This document shows positions 45,833-55,003 of a stretch of 64,000 nt of DNA, piece by piece. This DNA comes from CAZIAK01 sp964537035 (GTDB lineage Bacteria; Planctomycetota; B15-G4). The notes under the pieces are model-generated. The model was given only the letters and a program-made list of their open reading frames with translations, made no database searches and had not been told where the DNA came from. Position 1 is the first letter of the stretch. Each line of letters opens with the position of its first letter. Made by a program: the position numbers and the translations under genes. The DNA lies in contig CAZIAK010000001.1 in the NCBI GenBank assembly GCA_964537035.1, positions 1-64,000 of the forward strand, given 5' to 3'.

Positions 45833-46096
45833 ATGACGAATCACCGCTTGGTCCACTGCACCTTCCCCAAGGGGCTCATTCGCGAGCCGCTGCTGTACAA
45901 CCTCGGCCGTGACTTCGAGATCGTGCCCAATATCCGCGGAGCCACGATTACCGACGACATCGGTCTGGTCTACCTCGATCTGGAGGGTCCAGATGACCAG
46001 ATCGCCAGCGCCGTGGACTACTTGAAGGAGCGAGGAGTCTCGGTCAAGGACGTGGAGGGCAGCTTGCCCGCCGACGCCGTCCCTCCTCTGGAGTAA
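45833..46096 (+). CDS. NIL-domain protein
   Basis: A stand-alone 87-residue ferredoxin-fold NIL domain: HCTFPKGLIREPLLYNLGRD, then FEIVPNIRGATITDDIGLVY and LDLEGPDDQIASAVDYLKE, the typical pattern. NIL domains occur at the C-terminus of methionine ABC transporter ATPases (MetN), where they sense methionine, and alone or with ferredoxins in other bacteria. A role in sulfur amino acid sensing is inference. ATG 45833 was chosen; ATG 45773 is in frame but adds an Arg-rich stretch with no match. Confidence 0.88.
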   Translation: MTNHRLVHCTFPKGLIREPLLYNLGRDFEIVPNIRGATITDDIGLVYLDLEGPDDQIASAVDYLKERGVSVKDVEGSLPADAVPPLE

Positions 46097-46156
46097 GCCC
46101 CCCCAGGAGTCAGTGAATGACGTGGGGTTCAGCTCCTGGCGGAGGAGCCTGCACAA

Positions 46157-46190
46157 AGACCGAGCCTTGCCCGAGGGCTCGACTCGGTCT
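46157..46190. terminator. hairpin between convergent genes
   Basis: AGACCGAG (46157-46164) pairs with CTCGGTCT (46183-46190), an eight-pair stem. An alternative inner stem CGAGCC/GGCTCG (46161-46166 and 46176-46181) competes with it. It lies in the 118-bp gap between the NIL gene and the zinc-ribbon gene, which converge, and could stop transcription from either side. No long T-run is present. Confidence 0.45.
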
Positions 46191-46214
46191 CTGAAGATGT
46201 CGAAGGGTGAGGCC

Positions 46215-47486
46215 TTACCTGGCCCTGGCCTTGACCGCGGCTTCCATCTTCTCGCGGTAGGCGACCAGGTCGCCCTTGCCGCTGGCGTAGCCTGACCACC
46301 AGCCGTGCCAGAGGTCGACCACCTTCACCCGCTTGTTCTGGTCGATGATCTCGGTGGCGTTGACGTCGCCATCGAAGAAGAACGTGGGCACAAAGCCCAC
46401 CCGCTCTTGCCAGTCCTTGACCATGGTGAAGACACCCAGGATCGACTCGGTCTCCTTCAGGTCCACGCCAATGATGGCGTTGAGGAAGGCCGGGGTGAGC
46501 TCGATGATGTCCAACTCGGCAGCCTGGGCACGCAGACGTTTGCGCGTGCGCCCGGTGGCGCCACCGTCCTCGATGTAGAGCTCCTTGAGCATGACCGTCC
46601 AATCCTCGAGGTCTTGCTCGGTGGCGCCTTCGATGGGGCCGAACGGATCGAACATGATCAGCGTGTCGAGGGGCTCGTCCGGGTCGACCTTGCCCTGCTC
46701 TGCCGCAGGGGGGGCCTGGGCCACATCGGTGGCGGCTGGGGCCTGAGCGGTGGGGCTGGTGAGGGCCGTCAGGGCGTCCAGCGCACCGGTGCCTCCGGCG
46801 TCACCGTCTGCGCTGTCGGCAGCACTCGTTGACTCGGCAGGCGAAGCGTCGGCCACGTCGTCGCCGCTGGGGTCGCTCCCTGCTGGCGGTGTGATGGCGT
46901 CAGAGATGTCCTCGGTGCCTTCGGGGACAGAGCCGGCCGGGGCAGCGGTGGAAGCCTCGCCGTTCATGGCCGTGGTGTCGGCTGGCGTGGCAGAGCCATC
47001 GTCACGGAATCCAAACCACCAGGCAGCGCCGGCAGCAACGGCCACCAGGACCACCGCACCCACGAGCATGCCTGCGTTGGAGGACTTGTCCTTGGTGGCC
47101 TTGCCGCGTTTGCCACCTGATCGGGAGGAGGAGCGGCCACCGCCAGCCTTGGCCTTCCGTGCTGCGCCCTTGCTGGTGCCTGCACCGGCCTTGGAGCGAC
47201 CGGCGCCGGTCGCCGGGGCCTTGGCCGGGCTCGCCTTGGCCCGAGCTGTCCGGGGCGCTGGAGCCTTGTTCGCTGCGGGCGCCGGGGCCTTTGCCGGGGC
47301 CTTGGGCGCCTGAGGGGCGGGGGCCGATGGTGCCGCCGCGGCAGGGGCTGAGCTGCCCTCAGCCGGGGGGATGGCTACCACACCACCACACTTGGGGCAC
47401 TTGGCCCGGGCGGCTTGGGTCGTTTCGGGCACCTTGAACTTTGCGCCGCAGTCGTTGCAGCTTGCCACGCGAGCCATGTTGATCAT
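46215..47486 (-). CDS. zinc-ribbon membrane protein with Ala/Pro/Lys linker and soluble C-terminal domain
   Basis: The protein (423 residues; starts at ATG 47486 or 47477) begins with a four-cysteine zinc ribbon CNDCGAKF plus CPKCGGVV, as in MJ0042-type ribbons. A disordered Ala/Pro/Lys-rich linker of about 110 residues, one membrane helix (MLVGAVVLVAVAAGAAWWFG, about 140-160), an acidic Ala/Asp/Ser-rich linker and a globular C-terminal domain of about 150 residues (TLIMFDPFGPIEGATEQDL on) follow. The last domain, with FVPTFFFDGDVNATEIID, could be thioredoxin-like but lacks a CxxC. The ribbon should face the cytoplasm. It lies 77 bp downstream of the gluzincin-like gene on the same strand. 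Confidence 0.7.
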   Translation of the reverse strand: MINMARVASCNDCGAKFKVPETTQAARAKCPKCGGVVAIPPAEGSSAPAAAAPSAPAPQAPKAPAKAPAPAANKAPAPRTARAKASPAKAPATGAGRSKAGAGTSKGAARKAKAGGGRSSSRSGGKRGKATKDKSSNAGMLVGAVVLVAVAAGAAWWFGFRDDGSATPADTTAMNGEASTAAPAGSVPEGTEDISDAITPPAGSDPSGDDVADASPAESTSAADSADGDAGGTGALDALTALTSPTAQAPAATDVAQAPPAAEQGKVDPDEPLDTLIMFDPFGPIEGATEQDLEDWTVMLKELYIEDGGATGRTRKRLRAQAAELDIIELTPAFLNAIIGVDLKETESILGVFTMVKDWQERVGFVPTFFFDGDVNATEIIDQNKRVKVVDLWHGWWSGYASGKGDLVAYREKMEAAVKARAR

Positions 47487-47563
47487 CCGTGCAGCGGGGG
47501 GAGGGCGAAGGCACCAAGCTAGGAGTGGCGATGGGGGTGGTCAAGCAGGGGCTTCTGCCGAAC

Positions 47564-49834
47564 TTACTGGCGGCTCTCCAGATGGTCGACGAGAGCGTCC
47601 ACCGCTTCGCTGCCCAGGCGCAGATCAAGGACCTCCCGGGTGGTCTCGGGGTCGCCCTCGTAGGCTCGGGCGCCGCCATACGGGCGGGCCTCCTTGTGCA
47701 GCTCAAACAGGTCCCGAAACAGCTGGGTCAGGTCGGCCGGGTGCTCAAGGGAGAGGTAGTCCATGACGGCCCAGGCCAACAGGTGGCCGTCGATGTCGCT
47801 GGAGGTCTCCCCCGAATCGAGCACCTGTTGGGAGAGCACGAAATTCCGGCGACGAGAGCGCCTCTCCAGCACCTGGCGGGCCTTGCGAGGCCAGTCGAAG
47901 TGGTCCCCGGCGCTGACGAAACCCGACTTGTTGAACTGATAGACCGAGTCGAAGAGGGTCACTTCGGCCAGGTGCCCCAGAGCCCAGTAGAGCCCCTCGG
48001 GCAGGTGGCCGCAGCGCTCGTAGGCCAGGCAACCCGCCAGCTTGTGGGCCAGCTCGTTGTGCAGCCTGAACTCGTCGTCCCCTGCGGCGGCATTGCCCGC
48101 GATGTCCCAGGTGGGTTGGACGAAGACGTGCTCGACCCGGTTGTAGAAGCCCACCGGCCCTGAGCTCAGGGTGTCGGCCTTGGCGAACTCGAGGCGGTCC
48201 AGGACGAGCATGGCGTTGATCAGGTCGCCCCAGAAGGTGCCCTCGCGGCTGCTGTAGTCCACCACGATGACCACCACGGGATCGACCGTCTTGGGTGAGC
48301 GGATGTCCGGCAGCGTGTCCAGCAGCAGGTCTCTGGTCTTGGCCAGGGTCTGCAAGGAGTCCACGAGGATGTCGTCGTCCGCCCGGCCCAGCACGAGAAA
48401 CTCCTCGTCGCCGCCCCAGGCCACCCGCAGGTCGAGCTCTTCGATGGCCCCGGCCCAGTGATTCAGGGCCTTGGCGATGCCCTTGGGCAGGACATCTACC
48501 AGGCTCTCGGCGCTGACCTCCTCGGGACTGCCAACGTCTGGCGGTGGGACCTTGAGCAGGGTGAGCGCTGCTCCCGATGAGGACAGGGGCCCGATCTCAG
48601 GGGTGGAAGGCTTGCGGAAGCGCACCCTGGAGGGCAGGTCGTCCGTGCCGGCGTCGCCGCTGCCAGCAGGGTCGCCCGACGGACCGCCCGCCCCGCTGGC
48701 CGGGTCGCCCATCCTGTCTGCACCGGCCCCGCTGGCCAGCGCCCCCCCGGACGGTGGCTCGGGGTTCGAGGGTTCGGGCGCCGTCGGGGGTGCACCGCCA
48801 GCCAAAGAACCGGAGGCTCCCCCGCCGTCAGCGCCGGAGGCCGCCGCCTCTGACGGGTTGCGCCGACCGGAGGCCCGTTCGGAAGATCGCTCGTCATAGC
48901 TTGCCGACAGGGGATCGATGATCGGGGCCGCGCCGAAGCTGCCGCCGTGCTTGCTGTGCCAGCGCAGCCAGCCCATGACCTCGGCCTTGTTCTTGGCCAT
49001 CCACGTGCCTTCGTCCATGTTGAACTCGGGATGGGCGCGGAAGTCTGAGTCGCGGCCGGTGATGGTCACCAGGGCGTCGATGAGCATCTCCTGGGACGCC
49101 GTGTCTGGCGTGGACGCCTCTTGCTCTGCGAGCAGGCGTTCGACCAGGGCAGCGGCTGCGCTCTGGGGCTCGCGGTGCAGATACTCGATGGTCCGCTTGC
49201 GATCGGAGGGCAGGCTGTGGTCCAGCAGATCGCCGACCAGCTCGCGGGCGTCCTCCCGTTCGTAGTCGGCGACCTCATCAGGCCAGCGGACCCCTTGTTC
49301 TTGGGGCTCGGAATGCGATGAGGGCTGCAGGCCTTCGGGGCCCAAGGGGTTGGCGTCAGGGTAGTACGGCTCGCCGAAGACGAGGTCGAGCAGGCGCAGG
49401 TCGTCGGTGGAGATCACCAACATGTCCATGAGCTTGCCCTTGCGAGTGGCCTTCAAGACGACCTGGGTGATCAGGCGATCTGGCACGGGGCCGGTGCCGG
49501 CCTCAGGGTCAGCCAGCTCGGTGAACTGGTAGAGAAAGGCCTCTTCGAGGAAACCCTTTCGATCTTCGATCCAGGCCTCGGCGGTGGCTTGACGTTCCAT
49601 GAGGCGATCCATGGCGTCGGCTTTGGCCCAGTCGAGCGGCACCGTGCCCCGGGCGCGGCCATCGAGGGAGCGGGCCTCGAAGTCGACAAGGTCGGCCAAG
49701 CCTTCAGCATCTCCGTCTTGCAGGGCGTCTGTCACCGCCTTGGCCAGGGCCCCCGTGCTCTGGACTTCCTGCAGCGCCGTCGCCACATTTGTAAGGATGA
49801 CGCTGGCCAGCAGGCCGGTCACGATGAGTCGCAT
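47564..49834 (-). CDS. secreted degenerate gluzincin-like protein
   Basis: The 756-residue protein has a signal peptide (LIVTGLLASVILTNVATA), an alpha-rich N-terminal region (about 25-300, possibly HEAT-like), a Gly/Ala/Ser/Pro-rich linker (about 310-400) and a C-terminal domain. The C-terminal domain has the layout of Planctomycete peptidase-MA-like (DUF1570-type) domains: LHNELAHKLAG at 591-601 and LPEGLYWALGHLAEV with Glu613. In HExxH terms the first histidine is replaced by Asn593 (N-E-L-A-H), so zinc binding and catalysis are doubtful unless His592 substitutes. Probably a binding or structural relative. It is divergent from uvrB (165 bp apart). Confidence 0.7.
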   Translation of the reverse strand: MRLIVTGLLASVILTNVATALQEVQSTGALAKAVTDALQDGDAEGLADLVDFEARSLDGRARGTVPLDWAKADAMDRLMERQATAEAWIEDRKGFLEEAFLYQFTELADPEAGTGPVPDRLITQVVLKATRKGKLMDMLVISTDDLRLLDLVFGEPYYPDANPLGPEGLQPSSHSEPQEQGVRWPDEVADYEREDARELVGDLLDHSLPSDRKRTIEYLHREPQSAAAALVERLLAEQEASTPDTASQEMLIDALVTITGRDSDFRAHPEFNMDEGTWMAKNKAEVMGWLRWHSKHGGSFGAAPIIDPLSASYDERSSERASGRRNPSEAAASGADGGGASGSLAGGAPPTAPEPSNPEPPSGGALASGAGADRMGDPASGAGGPSGDPAGSGDAGTDDLPSRVRFRKPSTPEIGPLSSSGAALTLLKVPPPDVGSPEEVSAESLVDVLPKGIAKALNHWAGAIEELDLRVAWGGDEEFLVLGRADDDILVDSLQTLAKTRDLLLDTLPDIRSPKTVDPVVVIVVDYSSREGTFWGDLINAMLVLDRLEFAKADTLSSGPVGFYNRVEHVFVQPTWDIAGNAAAGDDEFRLHNELAHKLAGCLAYERCGHLPEGLYWALGHLAEVTLFDSVYQFNKSGFVSAGDHFDWPRKARQVLERRSRRRNFVLSQQVLDSGETSSDIDGHLLAWAVMDYLSLEHPADLTQLFRDLFELHKEARPYGGARAYEGDPETTREVLDLRLGSEAVDALVDHLESRQ

Positions 49835-49999
49835 GCTCTGGCTGATTGGTTCTCTCCCGATCTAGGACCGACTTTAGCGGACGCTGCTGGCAGTGCAACA
49901 GCACTATGGTCCCCGGCCGCCTCTGCTCCGCTGAACCTGGCGACCGCTCACATTGACGACACATTCCCACCGGCCTCCTTGCCGGGCCAAGGCGCCCAC

Positions 50000-51991
50000 G
50001 TGACCACGAACCAGCCCTTCGTCCTGAAGACCGACTTCGAGCCTCGGGGCGATCAGCCGCAGGCCATCGCCCAGCTTCACAAGGGCTTTCAGTCCGGGAA
50101 ACACAGGCAGGTTCTGAGGGGAGTCACCGGCTCGGGCAAGACCTTCACCATGGCCCACCTGGTGACGCTGCTGCAGCGGCCCACGTTGGTTCTGGCCCAC
50201 AACAAAACCCTGGCCGCCCAGCTCTACGACGAGTTTCGCTCGCTCTTTCCGGACAACGCGGTCGAGTACTTCGTCAGCTACTACGACTACTACCAGCCGG
50301 AGGCCTACGTCGCTCGGACCGACACCTACATCGAGAAAGAGGCCTTCATCAACGAGCAGATCGAGCGCCTGCGCAACAGCGCGACCCGGTCCTTGCTGGA
50401 GCGCAAGGACGTGCTCATCGTGGCCTCCGTCTCGTGCATCTATGGCCTGGGTTCGCCCGAGTGGTACGACGGCCTCAAGGTCGAGATGGGCCGGGGCCAG
50501 ACCATCGATCGGGACGACCTGCTGCGGGACCTGGCGGCGATCCAATACCAACGGGCCGGCCTGGAGTTTCGCAACGGCACCTTCCGTGTGCGCGGCGACG
50601 TGGTGGAGATCTTTCCGGTCTACGAGGAAGACCGGGTGGTGAGGGTGGAGTTCTTCGACGACGAGATCGAGGCCATCGCGCTCATCGATCCCTTGCGGGG
50701 AGAGGTCATCGAAGAGCTGGAGACCGCCGTGGTCTATCCCGCCAGCCACTACATCACGCCCAAGGAGCGCATGGCCGAGGCCATCGAGAGCGTCCGTGAC
50801 GAGTTGGAGGTGCACCTGCCCAAGCTCCGGGGCGAGGCCCTGCTGCTCGAGGCTCAGCGCCTGGAGCAGCGCACCCGCTTCGACCTTGAGGTGATGGAGG
50901 AGTCTGGCTTCTGTTCGGGGATCGAGAACTACAGCCGCCACCTGGACGGCCGCGCCCCCGGTGAAGCGCCGGCGACCCTGCTGAACTACTTCCCCGATGA
51001 CTTCCTGATGATCATCGACGAGAGCCACCAGACCCTGCCCCAGGTGGGGGCCATGCGTCGCGGGGACTTCAGCCGCAAGACGACCCTGGTAGAGCACGGC
51101 TTCCGGTTGCCCTCGGCCGTGGACAATCGCCCCCTGGGATTTGAGGAGTTCGACGCGCTGCTGGACAAGGTGCTCTACGTCTCCGCCACACCGGCCGATC
51201 GAGAGCTGGAGGCCGCGGGGGTGGAACCGGTCGAACAGATCATTCGTCCGACGGGCCTGCTCGACCCCGTGGTCACCGTCCGTCCCGCACGAGGGCAGGT
51301 GGACGATCTGTTGTCCGAGATTCGCACGGTGACAGAGGGTGGGGAACGGGTGCTGGTGACTACCTTGACCAAGCGCATGGCCGAAGAGCTCACCGATCAC
51401 TACGCCTCGCTGGGTGTGAAGGTGAAGTACATGCACAGCGACATCGACTCCATCGAGCGGGTGGAGATCATCCGCGGTCTGCGCCTGGGGGACTTCGACG
51501 TGCTGGTGGGCATCAACCTGCTGCGCGAAGGGTTGGACCTGCCGGAGGTGGCGCTGGTGGCCGTCCTCGACGCGGACAAGGCCGGCTTTCTCCGCTCGGC
51601 GACGAGCCTGATCCAGACCATGGGGCGGGCCGCGCGCAACGTGAACGGGCGGGTGCTTTTTTACGCCGAAGAGGAGACGGACGCCATGCGCCAGTCTCTC
51701 GACGAGTCGGAGCGGCGGCGTGCCCTGCAGTCTGCCTACAACCAGGAGCACGGCATCATCCCCACCTCCACCACCCGCGCCGTGGACCGCTCTCTGGCGG
51801 TGGCCGAGGCTGACCTTGCTGACGAAGCGGGGGTGGATCTGGGCGATGTGAATCCAGGCAACATCCGTGGTCATATCGACAAGGTGCGCAAGCAGATGCT
51901 GGCCGCATCCGAGGCCCTCGAGTTCGAGCAGGCCGCTCGCTTGCGAGACAAGCTGTCGGTCTTGCAGAACCTCGAGCTGAGGTATCGCTGA
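50000..51991 (+). CDS. uvrB: excinuclease ABC subunit B
   Basis: UvrB is the damage-verifying helicase-like subunit of nucleotide excision repair. The Walker A motif GVTGSGKTFT, the beta-hairpin region YYDYYQPEAYVARTDTYIEK, FLMIIDESHQTLPQ, and helicase motifs INLLREGLDLPEV and TMGRAARN are all present. The C-terminal UVR motif (ALEFEQAARLRDKLSVL) binds UvrC. GTG 50000 gives 663 residues and MTTNQPFVLKTDFEPRGDQP at the usual position. Upstream the frame remains open but is antisense to the neighbouring gene. uvrC follows after a single base, so the two are co-translated. Confidence 0.97.
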   Translation: MTTNQPFVLKTDFEPRGDQPQAIAQLHKGFQSGKHRQVLRGVTGSGKTFTMAHLVTLLQRPTLVLAHNKTLAAQLYDEFRSLFPDNAVEYFVSYYDYYQPEAYVARTDTYIEKEAFINEQIERLRNSATRSLLERKDVLIVASVSCIYGLGSPEWYDGLKVEMGRGQTIDRDDLLRDLAAIQYQRAGLEFRNGTFRVRGDVVEIFPVYEEDRVVRVEFFDDEIEAIALIDPLRGEVIEELETAVVYPASHYITPKERMAEAIESVRDELEVHLPKLRGEALLLEAQRLEQRTRFDLEVMEESGFCSGIENYSRHLDGRAPGEAPATLLNYFPDDFLMIIDESHQTLPQVGAMRRGDFSRKTTLVEHGFRLPSAVDNRPLGFEEFDALLDKVLYVSATPADRELEAAGVEPVEQIIRPTGLLDPVVTVRPARGQVDDLLSEIRTVTEGGERVLVTTLTKRMAEELTDHYASLGVKVKYMHSDIDSIERVEIIRGLRLGDFDVLVGINLLREGLDLPEVALVAVLDADKAGFLRSATSLIQTMGRAARNVNGRVLFYAEEETDAMRQSLDESERRRALQSAYNQEHGIIPTSTTRAVDRSLAVAEADLADEAGVDLGDVNPGNIRGHIDKVRKQMLAASEALEFEQAARLRDKLSVLQNLELRYR

Positions 51992-51992
51992 A

Positions 51993-53852
51993 GTGGGTGA
52001 AGCTGCCGATCGCCGCAGCCGGCTGGCGGCCATCGTGGAGCGCTTGCCCGAGTCCCCCGGTGTGTACATCTTCAAGGATGTGAGCGGGGCCGTGGCCTAC
52101 GTGGGCAAGGCCCGGCGGCTGAAGGACCGGGTACGTAGCTACTTCTCCCGCTCGAGCGACTCCCGGCGAGCGGTGCGCTTCGTGGATCGCTACGTCCACG
52201 ATATCGCCTTCGTCTCCACAGAGAGCGAGCACGAGGCCTTCCTGCTGGAGAACCAGCTGGTCAAGCGGCACAAGCCTGCCTACAACGTCAAACTGCGGGA
52301 CGACAAGGACTTCCTCTACGTGCGGGTGGACAGGCGTCATCCGTTTCCCGCGCTCTCTCTTGCCCGGCGCCCCCGGGGAGGGCCGCGGCAACTCAGCTAC
52401 CACGGCCCCTTCGCTCAGGCTGGCGCTCTGCGGCGCACCCTGCGCATGTTGGGTGGCATCATCCCCCTGCGTGACTGCAGCGATCGCGAGCTGGCCTCGC
52501 GCACGCGCCCCTGCCTCAAGTACGAGATGGAACGGTGCTCGGCGCCCTGTGTGGGTCTGATCGCTGAAGACGAATACGGCAAGTTGGTGGACGAGGCCCT
52601 GGACGTTCTGGAGGGCCGCTGCGACGGGGCCATCCTGCGCCTCGAACAGGAGATGGAGGAGGCGGCCCTGGCCTTGCGCTTCGAAGAGGCAGCGCGGCAG
52701 CGAGACGCCATCCACTATCTGCGCGCCACCACCGCGCGCCAGCAGGTCGAGAACATCGACATGGCTCAGGGCGATGTGATCGGCATGCACCGTGCAGGTG
52801 AGCTTGTAGAGATCGTGGTCCAGGCCTACCGCGAGGGCTCGCTGGTCTCGACCAGCAACCACACCCTCGAGTCGGAGCTTCCCGACGGCGATCTGCTGGC
52901 GGGCTTCTTGCTGCAGTTCTACGGCGCAGCCCGGCCTGTAGCGCGAGATGTTCTGCTGCCTTGTGCCGTACCGGACGCCGAGGGCCTGGCCGCCTTTCTC
53001 GAGTCCACTCGCGAAGGGGCTGTGCGCCTGACCGTCCCTCAGCGCGGTCCTCGTGTGGGCCTGGTGCAACGGGCGGTACGCAACGCCGAAGACGCCCTGG
53101 TGGTCGCCGTCCAACAACGTGGCCATCAGCGCCGCCTGCTGGAGGCCCTGGCCCAGAAGCTGGGCCTGCCCCGAGTGCCTGAGACCATCGAGTGCTACGA
53201 CGTGTCCAACACTGGCCGCACGGCTGTGGTCGCTTCACGAGTGGTCTTCGCCCACGGCGAGCCCGACCGCTCCCGTTACCGCCACTACCGAATGCGCACC
53301 ATCGAGGGGCAGGACGACTACGGCGCCATGCGAGAGGTGTTGCTTCGTCGCTTCGCCCGGGCAGGGACCGACCGCCTGCCTGACCTGCTCATGGTCGATG
53401 GAGGCAAGTCGCACTTGCAGGTCGCCGTAGACGCAGCCAAGGAGGCCGGGCTCAGCGAGCTGCCTCTGGCGGCCCTGGCCAAGGGTGGACGCCGGGGGCG
53501 TTCGGTGACCCTGGCGGCGGAGGAACAGGAGCGGGTGTTCCTTCCGGGCCGAGCCGATCCCCTGGTGATGGACGGTCACTCGCCCGAGGAGTACCTGCTG
53601 CAGCGGCTGCGCGACGAGGCCCACCGCTTCGCCATCGGTCATCACCGCAAGCTGCGCTCAAAGGAGAGCCTGGCCTCCCGGCTGGATGACGTCCCGGGAG
53701 TGGGGCCAGTGCTGAAGAAGCGCCTGCTGGGGGCTTTCGGGGGCACCCGGGCCCTGGCCAGGGCCAGCGTGGATGAGGTCGCAGGGGTGCGCGGCGTGGG
53801 CCCAGATCTGGCCCGTGAGATCTTGGATCATCTGCAGCGTACGGGGGGCTGA
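51993..53852 (+). CDS. uvrC: excinuclease ABC subunit C
   Basis: UvrC makes both incisions in excision repair. The N-terminal GIY-YIG nuclease (GVYIFKDVSGAVAYVGKA) is followed by CxxC-like cysteines (RPCLKYEMERCSAPC), the UVR motif (LALRFEEAARQRDAIHYL), the RNase H-like endonuclease domain (ECYDVSNTGRTAVVA; DLLMVDGGKSHLQVA) and a C-terminal helix-hairpin-helix pair (DDVPGVGPVLKKRLLGAFGG). Length (619) is normal. GTG 51993 is one base after the uvrB stop. Confidence 0.97.
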   Translation: MGEAADRRSRLAAIVERLPESPGVYIFKDVSGAVAYVGKARRLKDRVRSYFSRSSDSRRAVRFVDRYVHDIAFVSTESEHEAFLLENQLVKRHKPAYNVKLRDDKDFLYVRVDRRHPFPALSLARRPRGGPRQLSYHGPFAQAGALRRTLRMLGGIIPLRDCSDRELASRTRPCLKYEMERCSAPCVGLIAEDEYGKLVDEALDVLEGRCDGAILRLEQEMEEAALALRFEEAARQRDAIHYLRATTARQQVENIDMAQGDVIGMHRAGELVEIVVQAYREGSLVSTSNHTLESELPDGDLLAGFLLQFYGAARPVARDVLLPCAVPDAEGLAAFLESTREGAVRLTVPQRGPRVGLVQRAVRNAEDALVVAVQQRGHQRRLLEALAQKLGLPRVPETIECYDVSNTGRTAVVASRVVFAHGEPDRSRYRHYRMRTIEGQDDYGAMREVLLRRFARAGTDRLPDLLMVDGGKSHLQVAVDAAKEAGLSELPLAALAKGGRRGRSVTLAAEEQERVFLPGRADPLVMDGHSPEEYLLQRLRDEAHRFAIGHHRKLRSKESLASRLDDVPGVGPVLKKRLLGAFGGTRALARASVDEVAGVRGVGPDLAREILDHLQRTGG

Positions 53853-53909
53853 CCCCAGCCTGGCTTGCTCTCCAGGCGCTCCCGCAGCAGTACCTGGTGA
53901 GGACAGGCG

Positions 53910-53941
53910 CCTGACCGCCGGGGCGCGCAGCAGCGGTCAGG
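53910..53941. terminator. nine-pair hairpin at the 3' ends of uvrC and xer
   Basis: CCTGACCGC (53910-53918) and GCGGTCAGG (53933-53941) are perfect inverted copies with a 14-base loop, in the gap between the converging uvrC and tyrosine-recombinase genes and overlapping the last codons of the latter. It has the strength of an intrinsic terminator stem but no T-run. Confidence 0.45.
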
Positions 53942-54869
53942 GTCGGGGATGGAACCGCTCGTGGGTGCTGCGCAGGCGCCGAGAGTCCACGTGGGTGTAG
54001 ATCTCCGTGGTGCCGATGTCTGCGTGGCCGAGCAGCTCTTGCACCGCTCGTAGGTCAGCACCCCCCTCGAGCAGGTGGGTGGCAAAGGAGTGCCGCAGCA
54101 CGTGGGGCGTCACCGGTGGCAGGCCCAGCTTCAGGGCCAGGTGCTGAACGATGCGCAGGATCCGATCCCGTCCCAGGCGCCGGCCGGACTTGGAGAGGAA
54201 TAGCCAGGGCGCCCCGGGTTGTTTCGTGGCCAGCACCGGTCGTTCGTCCCGCAGGTAGCGGGCCAGGGCCTCCTTTGCTTCCCGGCCCAGAGGCACGAGC
54301 CGCTGCTTGTCCCGCTTGCCGTGGCAGCGGATCACTCCCAGGTCGTCGAGCACACTGTCGATGCGCAGGTCGGCGACTTCTGAGACCCGGGCTCCTGTGG
54401 CGTAGAGCAGTTCCAGGATCGCCCGGTTGCGCGGGCCCAGAGGCCTGGCGGTGTCTGGGGCGGTGACCAGGGCCTCGACCTGCTGGCTGCTCAGCAGCTT
54501 GGGCAGGGGGCGCGTCAGCCGGGGTCCGGGCAGTTCGGCGCAGGGGTTGACCGGCACATGGCCCTCTTGAAGCAGCCAGCGGAAGAAGCCCCTGAGGGAG
54601 GCCTGGCAGCGGGCCAGGGACGAGGCCGCCAGGCCCCGTGACCGCTCGGAGGACAGAAACGCCAAGACCTCGGCGGTCATGACCTCCTCGGCCCTCAGGC
54701 GCTCATTGTGGAGAAAGTCCGAAAAGCGCGTCAGGTCCCGGCGGTAGGCCTGGAGAGTGTGATCAGACAAGGCTGCTTCGGTGCGCAGGTGGGCCAACCA
54801 GGCCCGCGTCCACCGTGCAAACGGCTTTCCTGTTGATTCTGGCTTGTCGGACGCTATCGTTCGGCGCAC
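53937..54869 (-). CDS. XerC/XerD-type tyrosine recombinase
   Basis: The protein (310 residues) has the SAM-like N-terminal DNA-binding domain (SDHTLQAYRRDLTRFSDFL) and a complete catalytic set: Arg161 (ATGARVSE), Lys185 (CHGKRDKQR), His256 and Arg259 (HVLRHSFATH), His282 (LLGHADIGTTEIY) and the nucleophile Tyr291. YTHVDSRRLRSTHERFHPR at the C-terminus is typical of XerD/XerC. These enzymes resolve chromosome dimers at dif. Absence of flanking phage genes and the core-gene context favour a housekeeping Xer over an integrase; XerC and XerD cannot be told apart here. The start at GTG 54869 is uncertain. Confidence 0.93.
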   Translation of the reverse strand: MRRTIASDKPESTGKPFARWTRAWLAHLRTEAALSDHTLQAYRRDLTRFSDFLHNERLRAEEVMTAEVLAFLSSERSRGLAASSLARCQASLRGFFRWLLQEGHVPVNPCAELPGPRLTRPLPKLLSSQQVEALVTAPDTARPLGPRNRAILELLYATGARVSEVADLRIDSVLDDLGVIRCHGKRDKQRLVPLGREAKEALARYLRDERPVLATKQPGAPWLFLSKSGRRLGRDRILRIVQHLALKLGLPPVTPHVLRHSFATHLLEGGADLRAVQELLGHADIGTTEIYTHVDSRRLRSTHERFHPRP

Positions 54870-55003
54870 TCGGAACTCCGGGCTCCATTTCGTCGTAAGG
54901 CTGGGACGCGCAAGAGCTTAGCGAACGGGGAGCCAGTCGGGGAACCCAAAGGCTCGCTGACGGTCAGGGGCCCGGCAAGCGTAGGCCCCATTTTCTCAGA
55001 GCC

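Noticed and set aside
49904..52075. Minus-strand frame of over 700 codons opposite uvrB
   Set aside because: It is a shadow of uvrB, whose motifs are unambiguous. The product is His/Gln/Leu-rich with no family match.
53937..54869. Tyrosine recombinase as integrase of a genomic island
   Set aside because: It has XerC/D length and ending, lies between core genes, and there are no flanking direct repeats, tRNA target or phage genes next to it.
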